A program made the position numbers and the translations under genes. From the NCBI GenBank assembly GCA_028554795.2, contig CM068825.1, forward strand, positions 94,040,451 to 94,104,450: a DNA stretch of 64,000 nt, written 5' to 3'. This document shows, in pieces, positions 12,801-27,800 of this stretch. The notes beneath the pieces were generated by a model. It was given only the letters and a program-made list of their open reading frames with translations, was not told where the DNA came from and ran no database searches. Numbering within the stretch: the first letter of the stretch is position 1; every line of letters begins with the position of its first letter. The stretch comes from Sinohyriopsis cumingii (taxonomy: Eukaryota; Mollusca; Bivalvia; Unionida; Unionidae).

Positions 12801-15800
12801 TTGCATGTCTAATTTTGTTTATTTTGATGAATTCTCTGAAAATTACTACAAAACAGATTTTTTTCCCTGGTGACCTGTGATCTTTTGTAAAGGGACATCA
12901 TCCTTATTTCTCATCTGGGAATGTGTAGATTGATCTATTAAAATAATTAAAATTACTTAAATGTAAAGTTTGTACCACATCATTGGTATCAAGATCAGAA
13001 TATTTAAGGTACAGTTTAATTCATATTATATCTGTTAACTATATTTTTTCCAGAGTTCAAGTAAAAAAGATGGTGCAGGTGTTTTGAATGGATTAAGGTA
13101 AAAGATCTTGAAGCCGTAACATCAGAGAAGACACTTCAAATCATAATATTTGAGTATCAGTTCATTTTTATCTGTGTATACCCCAAGCATATTCAAAACC
13201 TAAACTTTAAGCAATTTGTTGTTTTGCAGTATGTTGTATAATTATGATGTCAGTATGGTTTTCTTGCTAATTTGAAAAAAACTGCATTCTTATGAGAGAA
13301 AAAAAATACATACTGTAATTTATGTCAGTTATAAGTTCCCAGCTTATAATGAAACAATGTTTATATGATGTGAAATAGCTGTCATAGTTCTAGTTGATTA
13401 ACCATTACACAGACATTAAACCAAATATCATAGAGAACTGTAGTCGTACATGATATCAATATGGAGACAACTCTTGTTCAAACAATCATTTTAATGCTTC
13501 AGAGCTTTACTTGACACTCAGAAATGTGTGATAGTCTTCATAGGATTCCCCATTCTTTTGTAAAACATTTTTAAAATTATCACCTTATAGCCCCTGTTGT
13601 GTCATCTTTGCAGTTAAACAGTGGGACATGATGCTACATGTATGTGGCTTGATGCCCCATTGCTAGACATCACTAGAAATTGGCACACTGCAGACATTGT
13701 AGCGTTATGACTGAAAAGTTGTTAAAGTTACATTAAAAATCCAAATTACACACACACACACACACACACAATTGGCACCATTATAGCCACTATTGTGCTG
13801 ACTTACCATAAAAGGCTACTACAGACAAATATAAATTTTCCAGCAAGATGGTGATGACATGGATGTAAAGTTTTATGTTGAAGATGCTTTAGCTACATTA
13901 CCTGATATTAATACATTCATGGTTCTTCCACTGCATGGCTCATACAAGCAATGAAAATTATAATAACAATACCATTTATAAAAGCATTAAAGTTAAAAAA
14001 TATTGACTGCTTATCAAGATCAAAGTCAGATAAGACTGGTCACCCCTTAAATAGAGCGACTGATGCCAAATTCATTCATTTGTCAATTACTTCTTCAACT
14101 TCTGCCTTGTCAGCACACTTATTCAGAGGCCTCACAAATTCTCATCAATTCTGTGCTCTTTCTCAAAGCTAAGTAATCCTAGAAGTTTTCACATCACGCG
14201 AGATGTACAGGGATCCCCTTTGTAAGGCAACCTCTTCTGTAGTGAAAAGTTAACTTTATGGAAGAAGTAACCTATTATAGTGTGACCCCGCTATAGCGCG
14301 CTCCGTTATAACACAAATTCGGACATAACGTGGTCGCAGTGTGGCTCCCGAAGTTTCATATACATGTATTTTTCTTGCACACAAAAAATTCTTTCTGAAA
14401 AGTACCAAAAAAAAGGTAAAAACTTTATTATCCTTTTGGGGAAGAGATCACATATGAATAATACAAGACGATTGTGGCATGGCTCCTCGTACATGAAAAA
14501 GTAGTTTTTTCTTTTTAAAATTACGAAAAGTAACGCATAAAAAGTTTGTTCTGGGATTGCGTAGGTCTTCGCCAATGTTGCAGATTTGGACTGTTTTTCC
14601 TTATTGGCGGCAAAACATATCATGTGGCAATTGTTTTTTATTTGCGACGTTGTAGGCTGTATAAACTTTTATATACAACCATTGGTTTCGAGTGCAGAAA
14701 TTCAGAGGCCCCATGAAAGGAAGCCGCAAACTGGATATAAAATGCACTGAAATGTATATATTGTTACCTAAACAAATTCTTTGTCCACATTGACAAACCA
14801 TCTAAACAGTGCATTGTTATATTATAATCAGCTTATTATGACATCTAGCATGAGTACTGTATGTTGTGAAATATCTGCTTTTTTGTTGTTGGCATTTCTG
14901 GTAGTGGAGATCAACCAGACAAGGTATTATCTCGTGATCTATCTTTCATCGGATTTTTGGCCGCTTGCTAGTACAGTAAAACCTGTTATGAGAGACCGCC
15001 CCTTCTGCCAACCAAAAGCGGTCTCTCAAGACAGGTGGTCTCTCATAAGAGGTGTGTGAAAATGGACTGGTTTTCACGGTCACTAGTTAGCATTGTTGAC
15101 AAATAAATAAAACCCATACTCACTGTACATGTATCATATCCTTTATTCATAAATCTTGTTAAATATTGCATGCATTCCTCTCAAAATATCTTTATATAAT
15201 AAAGATATACATCTATCAAACAACAAGAATAAAATTTATATTTCAGCATCACATTAATATGTACAAAAAATGAACAGTTAGATATGATGTATATAATTCT
15301 ATACACTTATTCACTTGTTTTTTTAAAAAAAATCCATTATACTTTGTTGACATGTTTTACTCAGCTGTTTGGTGTGAACATGTATCTCAATTATTGCCTT
15401 TTCCTGAATCAACTTTCCACTTACTGGTATGTTTTTACTCCTTGCAACACAAAACCACTCCCATACTCGCTCGTTCAGATCTCCGTAAACTGTCTGTCGT
15501 GCCGTGGCATATTTCCTCTGTGCTTGTGCACCTTTCTGCCATTCGTTTCTAATGGACTCCTTGTCTTTGATTGCATTTTGAACTTGCGTTTTACCGACGC
15601 TTAAGCTGACTGCTATTTTGCAAGCAGTCTCCCGTTTTACATTTCTTTCAATGACATTAATCCTTTCTTCCAGTGTTAAAATTTTTCTTTTTTTCAGCGG
15701 AGGTTCTGCCATTGTTACATTGTTATTAGTGTTGACGTTATAAAGACTATCGGTTTTTATCAGGTTTTGGGGAAATGTGGAATAAATATATATTATGTAC

Positions 15801-18800
15801 CAATGAATGAAACCAAAAGACATAATTAACTCATCAAGAAACAATACATTTATTCTGAGACGAAGTTTAAATCAAGAGCGTTATAGCTCGATAAACAAAG
15901 GTTGCGACCATCTGCACCCAGGTAAACAGATGGTGGCTTGGTGACACACTAACAAAAGAAATAAAAAATAATTTTAAAAAAATCCGGAAATGATTCTCAC
16001 TTACTAGTATTAAAGACAATGAGCTCTTTCACCCTCCAGGCCTTATGGATTAACTGGAAAGACAAACGATGTACTCAAACCTACACTGAAGCCCTTTCAA
16101 ACAATTTCTCACTGGGACATAAGGACTACCGGCGTTTTGTGAGTTTTCATAAAGATAAAGAAAAAATACAAACCTCTAAATTGACTGCGTATATCCATCA
16201 TTACTCCCTTTGATGTTACTCTTACTGGCAATTCACATGACTTCGGCACTACAATGGCGGTTAGTGACGTGTACTTTAGTCTGGTTTACTGCAGTTTACA
16301 AATGACACCGTACGCTGGAGTTGTAAATTTCACAAAACTGATACTGTAGAAAGACACATTTTTTAAAAATACTTTATTACAGCAATCTTTACTATGTATG
16401 CAGTCTTTGTTACAAAGGATTAAATGATGGTTAGAGGTGTTTATCTCGATATATGGTTGTTCAACTATAGTGTTATTTAATGTGCACTTTGTTTGCATAC
16501 TACATTTATCCCGAGGTCTAGTGTTTACAAAGGATTAAGTTAAGGTCAGTGGTGTCAATCTGTTTTGTTTTTTTGGTGATGAGGTTGTTCATAGCAGTGT
16601 CAAAATGCATATTTTGCCAAGAAATCGCGGTCGCTGGTTGCGTTGAGCAGGTGGTCGTTCATAACAGAGCGTTTATATAGTAAAATCGATCCGTGCATTA
16701 CGATTGTGGTCGGAAATGACAGGTGGTCGCTCATAGCAGAGGTCGCTTATGACAGGTTTTACTGTAATTAATATATTTACAAAGACTGATATTTGTATGT
16801 GGATGGTAAGTAAAATTCCTGTTCTTTTCACTCAGAATTAAATATTCAGAATACTCACATTTTCTCTAATAATCCCTGTCATCAAACCAGAACATCTGCA
16901 TCTCTATTGTCCGTTGACCCTTTGTTAATTTTCAGACGCATACGTGGAAGGCAGCATCATGCTGCTACCACAAATGTAAAAAAAAATTAAAAAATAAAAA
17001 TAAAAACTACATCTTACTTACTGGTTTATTCAATAGGCATGGTGGGACAGTAACTAGAATAGACCAACGATGGCCTATTCCTTTTTTAAAAATGTACCCA
17101 GATGAAATAGTTTGCTGAAATTTCAAACGAAACAGACTACCTTTGAAGCACTGATTGTTATGAAAACATACTCAGCAAATGAAAAAAAAATCGGTCTCAA
17201 TTGTACAATACAATTATTTGATGTTGCTGCCGCAATAAGAAATGGGCATTTGTTTGGTTCTCCAAAGCTGTTCTTTAGCGATGACTTAAATAATGCATGC
17301 ACCCTTCATCAAAGAAAGCAGACTACAATCTTTCAATAAAAACAAAGAACTTTCCAATAAAGAGAGTCAGTACCAGACTTAAATGAAAGTGATGGAATCT
17401 GACGGATTTTTGCATTTTGCAATGTGACTCGAACACGTTAACTGTACGGTGAAAGTTTTCTTTTTGTAGGGAAAAAGTTTATGCTTACAAACGCTACCAA
17501 CGGCGGCTTAAAATGCAAACTGACTTTTACTGACTTGGGACATACTGAAAAATAAATGTTCTTCATCATTTGTTACGTGAGTTTGCTACATTTTTCCACT
17601 GAAATCGGACCAATATGACCTGTGACAAAATTATTGAATATTTTAAAGCTCTGTGTGTGTGCATATTTTCAATGGAATCACTTGTATTGTGGATTCAATG
17701 TATATGATGAGGTTCGCGGGTGAGTACACGGTGTTGATACTATTCATTCTTTATATTAGACATGTATATGTAAACAGTATTAACATATATGTACCAATTC
17801 GTGGTTCTCTAAATAAAGTAAACTATTATATATATCTTCTCTGTTTTCACTACAGGTATATTTCTCATTTAATATGCATCAATTTAAGATGGTAACTGCC
17901 GATGAAGCACATATTTTACCGCCTGCATTTATTACCTACACCCGTTCCCTGCATTTTGTTTTTGGGTACATGCGTAATTTTCTTAAGCTAACTGACCTGG
18001 TTGCTTATAACACAGTTCGGTCTATAACGTGGTCGGGTTCTATGGCTCCCAACTATCGTGTTATAGCAGGGTCACACTGCATTAGGAGACAGACTGGTTA
18101 AAATATACTTTTGTGGTGTCAGGCGGGGGGAGGGGGGGCATTTTCACATGGATGACTTCTCAAAAGTGGAACCAATGTATACTCCATCTCAACACTGACT
18201 ATAGCTCTTAATCAAACATTAATATCTTGTGTCTGAAATTTTTATTTCATGCTAAAACAAGCCAAAATATATTAATGTCTTCTTTTTTCACTTGGGAGGG
18301 CTGCATTTGCCAGGTAATGGAACTACTTCTAACATATTTTGATCAGATAATCATTATCAAAAAGAAACATTTTTCTTCAAACATTGGATTGTGGAAGTGA
18401 GATAAGGGGAGTACATTAAGAACACAAAAGTGAGGTCAGGTTTCATGGAAAAGAAAATGAAGTTATAAAGATAACTCTATGAGAAGCTAATTACTTTGGT
18501 TATTTAAAATATGATATTTATGAATAAAGCAGAATTGCTTTGCTTATGTCATTGCAGGGCCTATCTGTTGCATTACATTGAAGAATACTCAATAATTGGA
18601 TGCAGTTTTACATTAATAGGACTCTATGCACTCTTTTGCAGGTAAGTTATATTAGGCCTACATTTATATCCATTTAAATATTTTCAGTATGATCATTTTT
18701 CATGGAGACTGTTAAGAAAGAATGCCAAATGGGTTGGAAAACTGGAAATAGATTAGGCATCACTTTTGCAATGGCATTGTCAGAGCAGTTGAGACATAAC

Positions 18801-21800
18801 ATTCAGCATAATACATATTGCAGAGTTAGATCAAGTTCATTGTCATTGCTATTGCTTTTATGGACATGGCTCATTCAAATTTGCGATGAAATAGACAATG
18901 ATATACCGTATTTGTAGGGACACCATACATTTATTTTAGAAGTAATTTTTTTGTGCACTGTATGTTCTGACAAACATTGTTTTTTTCAAGTCGTAAGTTG
19001 TGGAACCCTTTAAATCATTTGAAAATTACATGTCAGAAAATGCAATCAATCAAGTTTTATTAAAGAAAACTTCAAAACAGAAAACACAGTGAGTCTTGTT
19101 TGCTTACACTTTTCTTCCTAGATGCAAATTTACTAAGAACAAGAGCTCAGGTAAGAATGAATCCTTTGTTATATGAGAACGAGTTCAACTTTTGTAAAAA
19201 TATGCTTCAACAAAGTTTTTTTTAATTAAATGTCAAGGTTTATTTATCGTTCATGCTCGTTACACAACATATTTTGGCAAAAGAACTATTGATGAGCACA
19301 GTATAAACTATTCATTGTAATTACTTAAAATTATACTGAGAGAGAGAGAGAGTGAAAGAAAGAAAGAGATAACGGTAGATAGTGACGGTACAGAGTGATT
19401 GATAAACATACTAATTCTGAAACCGAACATCTTTTAATTACACCGCAGTAATATCTGACATAATCCAAGTACTGCTGAACAAACATGAATGCCGCTAATA
19501 TATTTAATTTAAATTCTTCAATCTGTCCACACTCTTAATTGCCCACTCAGCCTCCTCAGGCTCAAATCCATACAATTTGTCTTCACTCTCGCTACCATCA
19601 CATTCAGTATCTCTTGTGATATTGTCCTCACATCCATTCAAGTTATTGTTAATACCACAAACTTTAAATGATTTTTGGATCAGATCTGGCTTGTCCCAAA
19701 GCGATTCGACTGCTTTCACAATCCAGTCCACAGTGTGTTTTTTATCTGCACTCTTAATGTGAGATGTGTTGTCATTTTCCTTGGAAAGGCCCTTTGCTGC
19801 TTTACGAATAAAATTTGTTCAGCTTTTACTCAGGTTTAATTACACTGATGTCTACTGGTGTAGCTTGGAGGTGCATCCATCGGAATAACTGCAGGCACCG
19901 TGTTACCCCAGGAATGAGATCAAAGTACATAGGAGTTTCATCCATGTTAATTATCATCTTGTCTTCAAAATCATCTTCTCTTCTTGCCTTTATGAATTCA
20001 TGGATTAATTTTATTTTCTCCAAATCTTCTGGGAGATGCTGGGCCATTGTTGTCCGTGAACAAAGCACAATGTTGTGTCGCTTTAAAAAACCAGTTGCCC
20101 GATTACAACTGGCTTGCAAGTCAATTTCTGGATGTTCACTTGACACAAATTCCATGGCATAAGCGCATATAGTGTCCACACTAACAGGGATCTGCAGATC
20201 ACATTGAACGAGAACCCATTTTGCAGTTTTTCCATCTAACTCTGCCATATGATACTGGTCTCCCACTCCTTGCTAAACGTCCCCATTCATTCAGCTGCTG
20301 AGAAGAATCTATTTTTGACCAATTTGCAATGGTTGATTTGGGGATTTTGAAATGTCTTGCTGTTACTCGAGTACCATGCAATTTTGCGAAAGTTACAACT
20401 TCCTCTTTTTGCTCTAACGCTTGTAATGTCCTTGCCTGACATCATCATTTTTGTAGGCCTCATCTTTCTCCTGACTGGGGTCTCCAATTTAATGTCTTTT
20501 TGCAGCTTGTTCATTTTTTTTCTCATCACTTCTCTCTAGCATGCATTTTGGGTAGACCTACGGGCCTCTTAGGTGAAGCTTTAGGCAACGCATTTTCTTT
20601 CCATGCATGAGGCAAGGCCTCATCACTGCTTGAGTATAGCACTACAAACGTATCCATAATAGCAGAGATCTAAAAGGTGGTTTATTTTGTTTTATTTTTA
20701 TTCCCCTTTATATATGCTATGTACGCGATAACAATGACTGAGAGGGATCGCTTTTTCTTATAAATGTGTGAGAAGTTATCGTTTCCAAGTGTTCCATTGT
20801 TTCTGTTTTCAAAATCCCAGTGAAAACTGGTACAAAGAAATCAAAATTGGCTTCCCCATGTCGGCTGACTTTGTATACATATGTTTTTAAAAAATCTCCA
20901 CACTAAAAGGAATCCAAAATCTGTTTATGGGGTCAGCTTGCTTTGTAATAAATTAACCTTTGTATATGATATCCTACCGGTAAGTTCAAACAGTGAGTTC
21001 ATGGCTGTTACAAGGTGTGTTTATTCATCACCTGGGCTTTCATTTATATGCCATCTGTAGTTATAATTGACACCAATGGGTTTCAAGTTCTTCAGTGTAA
21101 ATAGTATACACAGCATTAACTTGCTTTAATAATACTATTTGTTTAATCCATGGAATCAAAAAGATTGTCATTTGTACTCACAGTGAATGTATTTCTAATA
21201 ATGATTTTAGTTTGCGAGATATTGTCATATTGTTACCCTGGATATAATACAATTGTGGTTATGGTTACACCGTGTCATGTATGAATGGATTGCCTTGAAA
21301 TTTGGTAGATAGTGATGTCATCACCAGAAAATACACATGTATTGTCAAATCAGTGCATGAGAGAATATTGTCACTGCAACTAGTCTCACAGATTTCATTG
21401 GATCAGCATGAAACTTGGTAAGTATTATGGTCATCATTTGAAGATGTGCATCTGGACAAGCCAATTTTACTTTGCAATTTTCTTTATATTATAACCCATT
21501 TTGTCTTGCAGCATGATGCAGTGTATGCCAGAATTATATGAATACATCTTGTCATGTAGTTTTTGATTGATTGCTTTGAAACTTGTTAATTATAATGATC
21601 ATCATATGAAGATATTGTCTATAATTCACTATGCGTTAATGTTTTTGTAAGAGTTACTTCCCTCTGTTACTCATTGCTGAATGTGGTCTATCACACAACC
21701 TTATAATTGCAGCTACTGCTACAGTTTTCAGTGGATTGCAGTGAAGCTTTGTACATATTATGATCTTCATCAGATTAAAAAAATTTGTTGAGCCTGCCTT

Positions 21801-24800
21801 AACAGAATCTCAGCATAGTGGTTGCTTTGTTTCATACATCTGTCTACACCCTACATTAGCCACAATGTTGAAAGCTTTTGTCTGGTTAGTTATTTGTGCT
21901 TCAATGAAACCTAGCAACAAATTCAGAAGGTTTGAAATTTATCTAAACTTCTTGTTAAGGTCATGATCACAGCTCAGTATTTTTATGTTTCACTCACACT
22001 TTCCACTAATATCTTTCATTCTATTTGAGATTTATAAATGAAATATAGCTATATTTTATCATCATTTGAAAGTATGTAGTGAACCACATTGTGGTCCTAT
22101 CTTCAAGGCTAAGGTCACTCAATATTTAATGTTTTCCCTCACTTTCCAATCAATATCTTTCAAGATGTTTGAGATCAAGGAATAAACTTGGTAGTAAAAG
22201 CAGTATCATTAGTCAATGTCCTGAGCCACATTTGGGACCTTCTTCAAGGTCAGCATCACAGCTCACTATTTTAAGTTTTCCATTCCTGTCTATAACTTCA
22301 GGCAGTAAGACTGGTGATGAATACATGGGTTAATCCATTCATGTTATTCATTTGCTATTTTTTCCATACATGTTTTATACTAATGCCTGTCTCAGCAGAA
22401 AAATAAAATTTTAAATATATAATGACTGCATTTTCACAATTTCTCATTTAGTAAGTTTTAATTGGTTGGTAATATGTTTTAATTGTTTGTTAATGTTTTA
22501 ATTAGTTGGTAACTTCAGCATCAAAAAGCTGTTTTATGTTTACCTCTACACACATCTTGTAGAGCCTAGAGGATAAACTAAACAAGCAACATTTTCTTCA
22601 TCTAGCTGATTTAATTCTATATTGCATGATACAATACATAACATCATGGTGCTCTGTGGATGCCAACCATCACATTATAACAGAATTTCCTGGTATCACA
22701 TGCATACTGACTAATCATTGTTCTTTTCTAATTTTTGTAAGAGTTATTGCCCTTTTTGATTTGCAGCTGGCGGCAACTAGTCTCACATTTGTTTTCAGTT
22801 GAGACTATACCATAGATTCATCTCTGATTTATATCAGGTTGCACCTGGGCAAGAAACATTGTTTGTTGGTGTCCCTCTTGATGTGTGTGGTCTACCTCAT
22901 GTTTTTCTCTTGGAGGGCAAATCTGGACCTTGACAATCCACTTTTTCTGGGAGTGGTAAGTCTTAGTGTTGTTGGTATAAGAGATTTTGGTTTGGACCAT
23001 TTTTACTCAAATATGAAATTTGCAAAACTTAAACAGCTGAAATTACCAATTGCAGTATCACTAACAAGCCTTATATTACCCATCATGATTAAAGTCCATG
23101 TAGATTTAATAGTAAGGCAATTCCATATGTTTTCATAGCAGGTTTGTAATAGTTTCCAAGAGTTCAGAATTATACTATACATGAGATTTTATCAAGACAA
23201 TGATAGGATTTTAACTAGTTACAGGTAATATTAGGATTTACATGTACCAAATGTGTCTAAGTTGTCTTTTTTATGTATCAAGGTAATGGTAGGATTTTAA
23301 CCAGATGCACATCCTGATCTGCAAAAATTGTGATCTACACATATTCTGATATGCAAAAATTGCAATCTAAACACATTCTGATCTGCAAAAATTGCAATCT
23401 AGGCGTATCTTTTGCAGTTTTGCTAGGTTGTCTTTTATTTGTTTCAAGGTAATGGCAGGACTTTGAGCATGCCAGTAATATTATAATTTACATGCACCAA
23501 GATGTGTAAAAGCTGTCTGTTATTTATATGGTGGTAATGGTAGAATTTTAATCAGATACTGGTAATATTTGGATTTACATGTACCAAGATGCATCTCAAT
23601 TGTCTGTTATATTTGTGAAGGTGATGGTAGTACTTAAAGGAGACTAGAAATCAGTAGAAATAAACAATAATAATAAATGCACTGTAGAGGAAAACCTTAT
23701 TCTGAAGCATCATGTGCGACCATACTGCCAGTATTTAAATATTGGCATATCTTCTAGGCACTGAGTTTCCATGACCTCATATGCAAAATTCCTGCGCCTA
23801 TTCAGTTACCGTCGTAAAGTGACATCATAGTAGCGACTCCAGCATCCAGACTGTCATTTGCTAGGTTCATTTCATGTAAAGAACAATGCTATTTTGCATT
23901 GCTTACGGGTGTAATAACATACTAAGAAAAGGCTGTGGACTTCATTTTTTTTTTTTTTCCAAAAGATAAAGGCATAAAAAAAAGCATGGATACATTATTG
24001 CAAGCGAGTTGATTTCAAAGCAACACCATACAGCACTCTGTGCTCCTTACATTTCTCAAAGGAATGTTACAAGAGGGATCCTGAAAAAATGGCTTCTCTT
24101 GGATACGCAAATGCTAGGCCAAGACTTAAAATTGGTGCTGTTCCAGACATACCTTTGGATATTTTAAATCCTGGGAAAAGTGTTAAATGTTTGGGTTATG
24201 AAAAAAGGCAGAAAGCTGAGGTAAGTGACCACAAAATGCAACAATCCATTCACAGACATTTATCTACACTTGTACCAGACATGTATATAGTATCAGATTT
24301 GTCCATACGCTAACTGTATTGTAGCATACATGTAAAATACACTGTAACTGAATCAGAAGATGGAAGCTTTTTAATGTTTATATTGATTACGTTCTGAGTT
24401 CTGCTTAGCAGATTTTTGTTGTTTTTTTGTCTGTTTCAAGAATCAATGCTTAAGTTACGACTGATGAAAACCGTTCTCAACGTCTTTTACACCTCCCTGG
24501 TAATGGATATCGTTTCACACACATAATGGTCCCTGTTTTAGTCTCTTCGTCCAGAATGCAATATTATCTCTTACTGTTTCAGTGTTAGATGTACATTTTC
24601 AAGATATTATGCCTAGGTGGCATGTGTGTGTGTGTTGGGGGGGTATGAATATGTCATTTACATATAATATGATTGAACCTCATGCTTCTTGAATGAATTT
24701 ATTACATGGTGGTAAATTTTGATTTTTAACTTCTGACACCATCACTTAATCATTATCATATTTTTCCACAGCACACAGTGTTTAAGTATTTATTTTAAAA

Positions 24801-27800
24801 TGACATTGCCTTTTAAATTCCAAATTATGAAATATGAGCACCTTCTTACCATTGTCCTTTTCTACCTTCAGGTTTTGAACACATTGTTAACAGACAATAG
24901 TGGGGAAGCTGAACACACTTTAAAACACAATTCCACAGATAGTCATGAGCATATCTCGGAAGCAGATTCAGCTTTCGAATATGCAACTCAGATCTGGTCT
25001 CCTCCACCAGAAAAACAAAAATGCGTTCATATACAATGTCAAACAAATTTTAAATAAATATTAAAATGTAGAAAAAGGCGTGTGCAGGTTAGACCTGATG
25101 TAAAGTCATAAGGCACACAAGCAGTGGCACGTGTATCAGATGTTGGAATACAGTGCAGCCTAGTAAAACTGCCCCCACTGCATATTTTGAGCAAGAATAA
25201 AACTGAAGATGAAGATCCAGAGAGTTGCTCAGATTTAGATGAACCTGGAAATAGAGATTCAGATATGCCTTCAAACACAGATCAGGATCATGACTATGTA
25301 CCTGAGAGTGAAATGATGTAGAAGACATGAAAAGTGATCCTGATGAACTACTACAACCATTAGGCAGCATTAAACCAGTAGATGAAAGGTATTTCCTTGT
25401 CTCTGAATCCAAGCTGTTTGAACTTCTAAAAATATGTCAGCATTGTAAAAGTGACTGTTTTGTACAAGTCAAAAGTGTCCTTGGAACTATGATAACTGTA
25501 AATTCTATCTGTAGTCATGGTCACACTTCCACATGGCACAGTCAGAATATGCGTCAGAAAATGCCATTGCATAATTTGTTACAATCAAATGCTATTTTAG
25601 TATCGGGTAACAGTGCTGCCCAGATCATCAGCTTGTTCTACGCATTGCACTGTCCTGTATTTTGTCAGAGAACATATGACAATCTACAGACAAATTATTT
25701 GATCCCAAGTGTTTACAGGCTGTGGGATCTTCACCAAGCAGACAACATCACAGCAGCACAGGGATCAATGTTGATTCTAGGAGGGGATGGAAGATGTGAC
25801 AGTCCAGGTCACTCTGCAAAATATTGCAGCTATACTGTCATTGACCTGGACACCAACATTATTCAGGACTTGCAGCTTGTGCAGGTAATAAAGTTGTACC
25901 ATCAGTTCTTTAAATTGCACATTTGGTCATTTTCATTATAATCAGAGCAGTTGGATATGATCTAAACTTTCATGCTTTTCTGTATAAATATAAATTTGTA
26001 ATATGAAGTTCAGGACAGACACTGCCAACTACTTATAAAGGTCCCGTTTTGATATATCAGTATCTTGGATCACTGATCAGATAAATTTTCACACTTATGA
26101 CTTTATCGCAGAAACTGAAAGTTCAGAAGCTGTGCACATTTCTACGTCTCATTTGCATGTTTGAAATAATAACATTTGAAAGTGACAATCACTGACTTGA
26201 ACCTAAGATTTAATATGCAGCAACACTAGTACATATTTACAATCAGGTTTTGTTTTCTTTAGTCTAATAAATTAAAAATTTCATTCTACATGGAATTGGA
26301 AGGGTTGAAGAGGTGTCTCCATAACTTGGAGGAATTTGGGCTTACTGTGGACACCTTGGTCACTGATCACCATGTCCAGGTTAAAAAGTTCATGAAGGAA
26401 GAGCACAAGGACAAAAGTCATTATTTTGATGTATGGCATCTTACAAAAGATAATCACTATCAAACACTAAAACAAACTTTCTATTTCTTAAAAGGAGCAA
26501 TACCGTATTTACTGCATATGTTGGGACACCGTATTTGTTGGGACACCATAAATTAATTTTAAAAGTAATTTTTTTGTGCACTGTATGTTCTGGGACACAT
26601 CGTTTTTTTCGAGTCTTAAGTTGTGGGACACCTTTTAAATCATTCGAAAATTACATGTCGGAAATTGCAATCCAACTGGAATTTTATTTTTTAAATATAA
26701 AACTGTACTTGAGATATAACTCTTTAATCCACTGCAGCAGCATCTCATCAACACAACCCTTCTCCTGCACACGTACGGTCTATCATTTTGGTACATGAAT
26801 ACTTTTTTAACTTTCTCATACCGTGACAAATTGTTGGAGGCAACACACCATCTGAAGTGGAAACTGCAAGAACAAAAGAGAGATTTTTTTTCAAATCTGC
26901 ATTAGTCTTGCTAATTCTCACACTTTTGATGCCCATCTTATCGTCAGTCCATCCAGGAATGCGATCAAAGTACACTAGAGTTTCATCCATGTTAATGATC
27001 ATATTGTCGGCGAAATGATCTGTTTCTCTTCTGGCCATCACGAATTCATCACATGATTTTATTTTCTCCAAATCTTCTGGACGTTCGCGCACGAAACACT
27101 ATATTGTGCAACTTTAAAAACTGTTCCATTATTTTACTTTATTGTCAAACTTTTTGTGAATACTGTTGAAAAGGAACCAAAGTTAGCTTCCATATCTCGG
27201 CCGTCTTTGTATATTCAAAGCTAAAAAGATAAATCGGCACACTTAAAAGAATCCAGTAGTCGGCATCTGAGGTCAGCTTGCTTTGCAATAAAATAACCTT
27301 TCTATTGATATCCTTTAAAAAAATTCGGCTTCCGAGTCCAAAGTCGGCTTCCAACGTCGGCTTGCTTTGTAATAAAAATAACCTTTGTCTTTGATGTCCT
27401 GTCGGCAAGTTCAGAGAAGTTTACTGCTGGCTGCCAGTTGTGTTTATTTACCACCAGGGCTTATATGTGGTTGGCATCTTTAGTAATAATTAATACAAAG
27501 GTGCACTAATGTCTGCGGGTAAATATTAATGATACTTATGTAACCCACGCTGGTGAAAAGATTGTCACTTGCACTCAAGTGAATGTGTTTTAAAATAATG
27601 ATTTTTATCTGTGATATACTGGCATACAGTATAGTTTTCTTCTGGCCTTAACGAATTCATCACATGATTTTATTTTCTCCAAATATTCTGGGTGACGCTG
27701 GGTCATCGACATCTGTGCACAAAGTACTATATTGTGTCACTTTAAAATTTTTCCATTGTTTCAATTTATTTTCAAAATTCCCGTGAATACAGTTGAAAAG

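Larger units (their letters stand above)
14278..18079 (-). mobile_element. pogo/Tigger-like DNA transposon, interrupted by another element
   Basis: Ends are inverted repeats: AGTGTGACCCCGCTATA from 14279 and its complement ending at about 18079, followed inward on both sides by gttataacaca- and aacgtggtcg-like blocks. TA precedes the left end; the right flank is CA (probably a decayed TA). The minus strand at 14623-14500 reads [20 protein letters not shown], which resembles the N-terminal helix-turn-helix region of Tigger transposases. No complete transposase remains. Without the nested element it is about 2.0 kb. Confidence 0.65.
18904..21290 (-). mobile_element. pogo/Tigger-like element, second family, right end missing
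   Basis: The left end TACCGTATTTGTAGGGACAC and the next 150 bases match the left end of the element at 26503. The 20.8-21.29 kb part matches 27.1-28.28 kb. The right terminal repeat was not found, so its right border is the point where similarity stops. Coding remnants lie on the minus strand at 19504-20529. Confidence 0.6.

Noticed and set aside
17112-17339. 75-codon + frame as a transposase C terminus
   Set aside because: Lies in the pogo-like element but on the other strand, and no convincing match to the family was seen.
24800-25057. 85-codon frame as an independent gene
   Set aside because: Its 3' part is exon 2 of the Kolobok transposase; the 5' part is intron read-through before the acceptor at 24872.
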